A stretch of DNA of 9,479 nt, taken from JALUUH01 sp964636675. Its GTDB lineage: Bacteria; Pseudomonadota; Gammaproteobacteria; S012-40. The notes under the pieces were generated by a model, which worked only from the letters and a program-made list of their open reading frames with translations, ran no database searches and was not told the origin of the DNA. The position numbers and the translations under genes were made by a program. Below are positions 5,327 through 9,479 of the stretch, one piece after another. The stretch is from assembly GCA_964636675.1 (NCBI GenBank), contig CAZWUO010000153.1, forward strand, positions 1-9,479, read 5' to 3'. Numbering within the stretch: position 1 is the first letter of the stretch; every line of letters starts with the position of its first letter.

Positions 5327-6328
5327 ATGAATAAAAGCCTGATAGCGCTCGCTGTTGTTGGCGTATTGGCCGCTCCATTGACGTCAGCGTATGCCAAAAA
5401 AGATATAGCAAAAGTATATGGCGTCGTCCATATCGCGGTAGAAAGAGTAGGCAAGGATGCGAATCTTGATGTCAACAGCTCCTATTCTAAGGGCACCGCC
5501 CTTGGTGTAAAAGGAGGGGTTGGTGCAGGCTCAGTAAAAGTCAATTACAAAATGGAATTGGGTCTGGATACGAATCAATATTCGGTTTCGGCGGCTGATT
5601 CTGCTGCGGAGACTACACCGTCAGTGTTTTCCCCCGGGGTTGTTTACCAGCGTGATACTTGGATAGGAATAAAGTCCGGTATGGGGCAGGTTAGAATTGG
5701 CACCATGGGCACCTTGTACAAGACCAGCGGCAAGATGATCGATCCATTATTTACTACCGCTTTAGAAGGTCGCGGTCATTTAGCGACCATGTCGAAGTTG
5801 CATTCGGGTAATGGGATTGCCAAGGGGCGAAGCACCAATACCATTATTTACGATACGCCTAAAATTTCAGGTATCGCAAAAATTAATTTTCATTACCAAA
5901 CAAATGGAGAAAATCCCAATTATGGTGGTGGCATAACGCTTAACTTAGGTTCGACTGATTTGTTCGTGGCTACGGTGTCAAACTATAATTCTGCAGTTAA
6001 TAATAATCAGTCGGCCTATAAAGTGGGTGGCCGTACTGGATTTGGAGCAATAGGTTTGAGCGGACAGCTGGAGACCGGCAAAGCGATTGATGACGATACC
6101 AAAGCATTTGGTTCTGCTTCTTATACCATGGGTATGTTAACCATTGCCGCTACCGGTGGTTACACCTTGGACGACGATGGAGACAATGATTTGTCATTTG
6201 GTGCGGCAGTGCTGCAAAAGCTGTCAAAGAAGACGACGGCCTATGTCGGTGGTGGGCTAAAAATGCCTGGCGAAGACAGCCTATCCAGCGAATCTGCATG
6301 GCTGGCTGGCATAAAGCATAAATTTTAG
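5327..6328 (+). CDS. Gram-negative outer-membrane porin, diverged paralogue 2
   Basis: Predicted outer-membrane beta-barrel protein of 333 residues. A Sec signal peptide covers about residues 1-23, with a likely cut after AYA. The order of blocks mirrors paralogue 1: AKVYGVVHIAVERVG (first strand), TALGVKGGVGAGSVKVNYKMELGLD, QRDTWIGIKSGMGQVRIG, IIYDTPKISGIAKINF, and a last strand ending IKHKF with terminal Phe. Identity to the neighbour is visibly low, so this is an old duplication or separate acquisition. Two adjacent ATGs exist: 5324 and 5327. GAGGA at 5316-5320 is six bases from the second and only three from the first, so I choose 5327. No convincing promoter was found after the terminator at 5263; TAGAAT at 5280-5285 is a possible -10 lacking a -35. 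The stop falls 5 bases before the gph ATG, so gph may be co-transcribed. Substrate unknown. Confidence 0.85.
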   Translation: MNKSLIALAVVGVLAAPLTSAYAKKDIAKVYGVVHIAVERVGKDANLDVNSSYSKGTALGVKGGVGAGSVKVNYKMELGLDTNQYSVSAADSAAETTPSVFSPGVVYQRDTWIGIKSGMGQVRIGTMGTLYKTSGKMIDPLFTTALEGRGHLATMSKLHSGNGIAKGRSTNTIIYDTPKISGIAKINFHYQTNGENPNYGGGITLNLGSTDLFVATVSNYNSAVNNNQSAYKVGGRTGFGAIGLSGQLETGKAIDDDTKAFGSASYTMGMLTIAATGGYTLDDDGDNDLSFGAAVLQKLSKKTTAYVGGGLKMPGEDSLSSESAWLAGIKHKF

Positions 6329-6333
6329 TGGAT

Positions 6334-7005
6334 ATGATAAAAAGACCCAAATTAGTATTAATAGATTTAGATGGAACATTAGTCGATTCGGTGCCAGATT
6401 TAGCGGTTGCAGTTGATAAGGCCATGATTGATCTTGGCCACCCAGCACATGGTGAAAATAAGGTGCGCAATTGGGTCGGCAATGGTGTCGAACGATTGGT
6501 TAAGCGCATGCTAACCGAAGACTTGCACGCTGAGCCGGATGCAGCTTTGTTTGCCAAAGCCTATCCGCTATTTTTTGCTCACTATGCGGCGGCAAATGGA
6601 AAATATAGCCGTTTATTTCCCGGTGTTAAGCAAGGTTTAGAGCAGCTGAGGTCGGCGGGTTTTTTCTTGGCTTGTGTGACGAATAAAGCAGAGAGTTTTA
6701 CTTTGCCCTTACTCGAAGCACAGGGAATACTCGAATATTTTGCGACGGTGGTAAGTGGTGATACGCTAGAATTCAAGAAGCCTCATCCGGCACCCTTGCT
6801 GCATGCGGCTAAGTTTTTTGCTGTGTCAGCAGCTGAGTCACTCATGGTTGGAGATTCTATGCATGATGTTGAAGCCGCAAGAAATGCGGGCTTTGCGGTG
6901 GTGGCTGTCAGCTATGGCTACAATCATGGTGTCGACATCAGAGAAGCTAAACCCGATGCGGTCATTGACAGCTTTTTGGAGATTCAGCCATTATTGGCTA
7001 AATAA
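6334..7005 (+). CDS. gph: Phosphoglycolate phosphatase (HAD superfamily)
   Basis: Hydrolyses 2-phosphoglycolate, formed for example during DNA repair of oxidised ends, to glycolate in the cytoplasm. All HAD motifs are present: nucleophile and acid Asp11 and Asp13 in IDLDGTLVDS, motif II Thr in CVTNK, motif III Lys in EFKKPHP, and motif IV in VGDSMHDVEAA. The helical cap inserted after motif I (about residues 20-85) gives the usual Gph length of about 223. ATG at 6334 is chosen; GTG at 6328, two codons earlier, overlaps the porin stop by one base (TAGTG) and is a possible coupled start. Neither has a good Shine-Dalgarno sequence, which hints at translational coupling to the porin. The gph-trpE order is known from pseudomonads, where rpe usually precedes gph; here a porin sits in that place. 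Related HAD phosphatases are possible, but context and the LIDLDGTLVDSVPDL opening favour Gph. Confidence 0.9.
   Translation: MIKRPKLVLIDLDGTLVDSVPDLAVAVDKAMIDLGHPAHGENKVRNWVGNGVERLVKRMLTEDLHAEPDAALFAKAYPLFFAHYAAANGKYSRLFPGVKQGLEQLRSAGFFLACVTNKAESFTLPLLEAQGILEYFATVVSGDTLEFKKPHPAPLLHAAKFFAVSAAESLMVGDSMHDVEAARNAGFAVVAVSYGYNHGVDIREAKPDAVIDSFLEIQPLLAK
6965..6994 (+). promoter_or_regulatory. Candidate trpE leader promoter inside the end of gph
   Basis: Perfect -35 TTGACA at 6965-6970, an 18-base spacer, and -10 CATTAT at 6989-6994 (four of six). Transcription would start near 7001, about 36 bases before the short ORF at 7037. The -35 also encodes Gph residues, so chance cannot be excluded. Confidence 0.42.
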
Positions 7006-7036
7006 GCAAGCTACGGAATTTTTTAGGATCAATTTA

Positions 7037-7069
7037 ATGGATAAGTGCAATAAATCTTGGCGAAGTTAA
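7037..7069 (+). CDS. Possible trpE leader peptide, 10 residues with one Trp
   Basis: ATG at 7037 begins the peptide MDKCNKSWRS, ending in TAA at 7067-7069. AGGA at 7025-7028 lies eight bases upstream, a reasonable ribosome binding site. The single Trp codon is TGG at 7058-7060. It lies between a candidate promoter and a terminator-like hairpin ahead of trpE, as a leader peptide would. Classical trp leaders usually have two or more neighbouring Trp codons, and I could not draw a convincing antiterminator, so the role is inference. Confidence 0.35.
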   Translation: MDKCNKSWRS

Positions 7070-7078
7070 TATGCTCGT

Positions 7079-7097
7079 AGCGGCGACCTGCCGTTTT
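7079..7097 (+). terminator. Small terminator-like hairpin before trpE (possible attenuator)
   Basis: CGGC (7081-7084) pairs with GCCG (7090-7093) around loop GACCT; one G-U and one A-U pair (7079-7080 with 7094-7095) lengthen the stem to six. TTTT at 7094-7097 follows the G/C core. The stem is short and the U-tract only four bases, so it would be a weak or conditional terminator. It could end gph transcripts, or act as an attenuator with the leader ORF at 7037-7069. Confidence 0.4.
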
Positions 7098-7132
7098 AAA
7101 GTGATGCCTATCCATTATGTAAAGTGATCAAA

Positions 7133-8629
7133 ATGAATAAAAACGAGTTTAGCAAATACGTCGCTCAGGGGTTTAATCGAATCCCTATTATGTTAGAAAT
7201 CATGGCGGATTTAGAGACGCCTCTGAGTATTTATTTCAAAGTGGCTGCCGGCCCTTATTCTTACTTATTTGAATCCGTGCAAGGGGGTGAAAAATGGGGG
7301 CGTTATTCCATTATTGGCCTGCCTTGTTCTTCACGCCTGGAAGTTTATGCCAAACAAGTCACCGAGTTAGTTGATAACTCAGCGGTAAAAACCACGGATG
7401 TAGATGATCCCTTGGAATATATTGCGCAATACCAAGCGCAATTTAAAGCACCTGAAATAGAATGTTTACCGCGTTTTTCAGGTGGGCTGGTCGGTTATTT
7501 TGGGTATGACACGGTACGTTATATAGAGCCAAGGCTGGGTGAGTGCAAAGCACCTGATCCACTCAAAACCCCCGATATATGCTTGCTGGTTTCCGAAGAA
7601 GTGATTGTGTTTGATAACCTTAAAGGCAAGCTGTTTATTATTGTATATGTTGATCCTGCAAAGGACGATGCTTATGCATCGGGTTTGTCGCGGGTTAATT
7701 CTATCGCGGCACAATTACAACAACCTCTGCAGGCGTTGCCTAGGCATAATGCAAAGAATGCAATATCCGAAGCTGATTTTGTTTCGGGTTTTACCCAAAA
7801 AGGCTTTGAAGATGCTGTGCGTAAAATAAAAAACTACATTATCGAAGGCGATGTGATGCAAGTGGTTATATCGCAACGGCTTTCAGTCCCCTTTGATGCT
7901 AGCCCCATCGATTTATATCGTGCATTAAGAAGTTTAAATCCCTCCCCTTATATGTATTTTATGGATATGGATGATTTTCAAATTGTGGGTTCATCACCCG
8001 AGATATTGGTTCGCTTGGAAAATGGCGAGGTCACGGTACGGCCGATTGCGGGGACTCGCCCGCGGGGAGAAAACAATGAGCACGACAAGGCCTTAGAGAA
8101 GGAGTTGTTAGCCGACCCAAAAGAGCTTGCAGAGCACTTAATGTTAATCGACTTGGGGCGTAATGATGCTGGTCGAGTATCCAAAATAGGCAGTGTAAAG
8201 CTCACGGATAAAATGCTGATCGAGCGTTATTCACATGTCATGCATATTGTTTCTAATGTGGTTGGAGAGTTGGCAGATGACATGTCAGCAATGGACGTAT
8301 TACGCGCCACCTTTCCTGCGGGAACGGTCTCCGGTGCTTCCAAAGTGCGGGCAATGGAAATTATCGATGAGTTAGAACCGGTCAAACGGGGGGTTTATTC
8401 AGGTGCCGTGGGTTATATTGGTTGGAACGGAAACATGGATACCGCGATAGCAATAAGAACTGCAGTCATAAAAAATGAGACGCTTTATCTCCAGGCCGGT
8501 GCCGGGATTGTTTATGATTCTGTGCCGCAGAATGAATGGAATGAAACGATGAATAAAGCACGCGCCGTATTTCGCGCCGCATCTCTAGCGGCTGAAGGAC
8601 TCGATGAAGACCAAAAAATTCATCGTTAA
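7133..8629 (+). CDS. trpE: Anthranilate synthase component I
   Basis: Converts chorismate to anthranilate, the first committed step of tryptophan synthesis, using ammonia supplied by the TrpG glutaminase. The protein has 498 residues from ATG at 7133. The N-terminal part carries LFES at about residues 45-48, the counterpart of the LLES tryptophan-feedback site, followed by GGEKWGRYSIIG. The C-terminal chorismate-binding part contains SPEILVRLENG, PIAGTRPRG (304-312), the GRND motif at 342-345, FPAGTVSGASK and AGAGIVYDS. Ala in PIAGT distinguishes TrpE from aminodeoxychorismate synthase PabB, which has Lys there. GTG at 7124 would add three residues; AGTGA just upstream is better placed for the ATG. 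No trpG follows: the next gene is convergent. In Pseudomonas trpE is likewise separate from trpGDC, which lies near speD. Upstream leader elements suggest attenuation control. Confidence 0.96.
   Translation: MNKNEFSKYVAQGFNRIPIMLEIMADLETPLSIYFKVAAGPYSYLFESVQGGEKWGRYSIIGLPCSSRLEVYAKQVTELVDNSAVKTTDVDDPLEYIAQYQAQFKAPEIECLPRFSGGLVGYFGYDTVRYIEPRLGECKAPDPLKTPDICLLVSEEVIVFDNLKGKLFIIVYVDPAKDDAYASGLSRVNSIAAQLQQPLQALPRHNAKNAISEADFVSGFTQKGFEDAVRKIKNYIIEGDVMQVVISQRLSVPFDASPIDLYRALRSLNPSPYMYFMDMDDFQIVGSSPEILVRLENGEVTVRPIAGTRPRGENNEHDKALEKELLADPKELAEHLMLIDLGRNDAGRVSKIGSVKLTDKMLIERYSHVMHIVSNVVGELADDMSAMDVLRATFPAGTVSGASKVRAMEIIDELEPVKRGVYSGAVGYIGWNGNMDTAIAIRTAVIKNETLYLQAGAGIVYDSVPQNEWNETMNKARAVFRAASLAAEGLDEDQKIHR
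8602..8625. repeat. Perfect 7-bp inverted repeat at the trpE/ybeL convergent junction
   Basis: CGATGAA (8602-8608) and TTCATCG (8619-8625) are exact inverted repeats around GACCAAAAAA. The right arm abuts the shared TTAA stop overlap at 8626-8629. It lies in trpE coding sequence, just beyond the ybeL stop in the leftward direction. There is no U-tract on either strand, so a terminator role is unproven. Confidence 0.35.
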
Positions 8630-9129
8630 ACCGATTCTCTGACAAATATCGTTTTATGGCATATTGGGCATGGAGGAATATGCCCAGGTTGCTTGAAATG
8701 AATTTTTTCTCCGCAAGCTTTGCATTGCAAGGTTCCTAAGCCATTGATTTCTCCGGTATGCCACTCTCGATGTGCGTTTGCATAACCGGCCATGTCTTTT
8801 AGTTCTGCACCCATATCGGTTACCACGTCGGAGAATAATTCCAAAAACTTATCTTCGATATACATCAGGTCGGTTCTTAACCAGTCAGCGATGGAGCGCT
8901 CACCTTCAACGATAAATTCAGCGGCATCTTTGATATCCCGACTAACGTAAGTGCTGAGAACCTCGGTTTCTTCGCGGGTTATTTCGCCGAGTTCAGCCGT
9001 TTTTTCGGATGCGTAGTCCAAGGCTTTTTTAACACTTGGTCCAATTTCTTCCTTGGAGTCATGCAGGAAGTCCCGGGTATAGAATAAATATTGATGATAA
9101 GCCTTGGCGATTTTCTCTTTGGTATCCAT
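8626..9129 (-). CDS. YbeL-type (DUF1451) zinc-ribbon protein
   Basis: Conserved gammaproteobacterial protein of unknown function, here 167 residues. The N-terminal two thirds is charged and helical (many Glu, Lys, Asp and Ala with heptad-like spacing), and the C-terminus carries a zinc ribbon with Cys136, Cys139, Cys154 and Cys157 in CKACG and CPICH. There is no signal peptide or membrane segment, so it is probably cytosolic. A TTG start at 9150 would add seven residues (MRAREVN), but these cover the ribosome binding site AGAGAGG, so ATG at 9127-9129 is the true start. It is divergent from leuS, as ybeL is placed next to leuS in E. coli, which supports the family call. Its 3' end overlaps trpE by TTAA. 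A symmetric -10 at 9202-9208 may drive it together with leuS, with a leader of about 65 bases. Confidence 0.9.
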   Translation of the reverse strand: MDTKEKIAKAYHQYLFYTRDFLHDSKEEIGPSVKKALDYASEKTAELGEITREETEVLSTYVSRDIKDAAEFIVEGERSIADWLRTDLMYIEDKFLELFSDVVTDMGAELKDMAGYANAHREWHTGEINGLGTLQCKACGEKIHFKQPGHIPPCPICHKTIFVRESV

Positions 9130-9178
9130 ATTGACCTCTCTTGCGCGCAATATTAAGTGGTTGGTAATGACAAACGCA

Positions 9179-9231
9179 TTCTTTTGTGTGCCCTATTTCT
9201 TTATAATACGCTTAAACATCCACAGACCCAA
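9179..9231. promoter_or_regulatory. Divergent leuS/ybeL promoter with symmetric -10
   Basis: TATAATA at 9202-9208 reads as a perfect -10 TATAAT for leuS (9202-9207) and as TATTAT (9208-9203, five of six) for the minus strand. The leftward promoter has -35 TTGGGT (complement of 9226-9231) with a 17-base spacer. The rightward -35, TTCTTT at 9179-9184 with a 17-base spacer, is poor. The leuS leader would be about 25 bases. Confidence 0.55.
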
Positions 9232-9239
9232 GGTTAACC

Positions 9240-9479
9240 ATGGAAGCACGATATCAGCCGGAATTTGTAGAAAAAGCAGCCCAAGCATATTGGGAAGAGC
9301 ATCAATGTTTTGCTGCCAAAGAAGACCCCACAAAAGAGAAATATTACTGCCTATCTATGTTTCCCTATCCCAGCGGTCGCCTGCACATGGGGCATGTAAG
9401 AAATTACACAATCGGCGATGTGATTAGTCGTTATCAGCGCATGCAAGGTAAAAATGTCCTGCAACCTATGGGTTGGGAT
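9240..9479 (+). CDS. leuS: Leucyl-tRNA synthetase (3'-truncated by window edge)
   Basis: Class I aminoacyl-tRNA synthetase that charges tRNA-Leu. The first 80 codons are present and the frame is open to the last base, so most of the protein (about 860 residues in the family) lies outside. The HIGH-type ATP-binding motif is seen as HMGH within FPYPSGRLHMGHVRNYTIGD, the hallmark of bacterial LeuRS, followed by the YQRMQGKNVLQPMGWD region of the Rossmann fold. The opening ARYQPEFVEKAAQAYW is also typical. ATG at 9240 is preceded by AAGG (9230-9233) at a six-base spacing. It has its own promoter with a perfect TATAAT at 9202-9207 and lies divergent from the ybeL-type gene. In gammaproteobacteria leuS is usually followed by lptE and holA, which would be expected beyond the edge. 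Identification is certain. Confidence 0.98.
   Translation, partial: MEARYQPEFVEKAAQAYWEEHQCFAAKEDPTKEKYYCLSMFPYPSGRLHMGHVRNYTIGDVISRYQRMQGKNVLQPMGWD

Noticed and set aside
6150..6557. Minus-strand 135-residue open frame across the porin 2/gph junction
   Set aside because: It runs antisense to both genes; its Ser/Ala-rich translation is typical of a shadow frame, and gph carries all HAD motifs in the other strand.
9104..9427. Plus-strand 107-residue open frame spanning the ybeL-leuS gap
   Set aside because: It covers the divergent promoter and overlaps leuS in another frame; leuS with its HMGH motif is the real gene there.

Overview
The window reads as chromosomal DNA from a gammaproteobacterium. 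Pointers are an E. coli-type self-processing S-adenosylmethionine decarboxylase, a Coq7-type ubiquinone hydroxylase, a YbeL-type zinc-ribbon protein divergent from leuS, gph next to a stand-alone trpE, and outer-membrane porins with a C-terminal phenylalanine. The genus cannot be fixed from the sequence. Most of the window is housekeeping; I found no phage, transposon, CRISPR, tRNA, rRNA or defence genes.

Layout. Positions 1-547 hold the 3' part of speD (+). It meets coq7 (544-1188, -) tail to tail. A GlcF-like double 4Fe-4S protein (1221-2543, -) lies just upstream of coq7 and probably shares its transcript. Divergent from it is a small thioredoxin-like [2Fe-2S] ferredoxin (2600-2917, +). 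The ribosomal pair rplM-rpsI (3023-3854) follows, with a clear promoter and a strong intrinsic terminator. Next come two diverged outer-membrane porin genes (4144-5190 and 5327-6328). The first has a Fur-box-like sequence on its putative promoter and a strong terminator behind it; the second runs almost directly into gph (6334-7005). A 127-base gap then leads to trpE (7133-8629), which meets a ybeL-type gene (8626-9129, -) tail to tail. The window ends inside leuS (9240 onward, +), divergent from ybeL.

How the genes relate. SpeD feeds polyamine synthesis, Coq7 makes ubiquinone, and the two Fe-S proteins are probably redox partners of enzymes encoded elsewhere. L13 and S9 are ribosomal, Gph salvages phosphoglycolate, TrpE commits chorismate to tryptophan, and LeuRS charges tRNA-Leu.

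The most interesting signals are regulatory. (1) A possible attenuation leader in front of trpE: a TTGACA promoter inside the end of gph, a ten-codon ORF with one Trp codon, and a small terminator-like hairpin. (2) A Fur-box-like element over the first porin's promoter. (3) A symmetric -10 element that could fire both leuS and ybeL. (4) Both convergent gene pairs overlap by the same palindromic TTAA, each beside a perfect inverted repeat.
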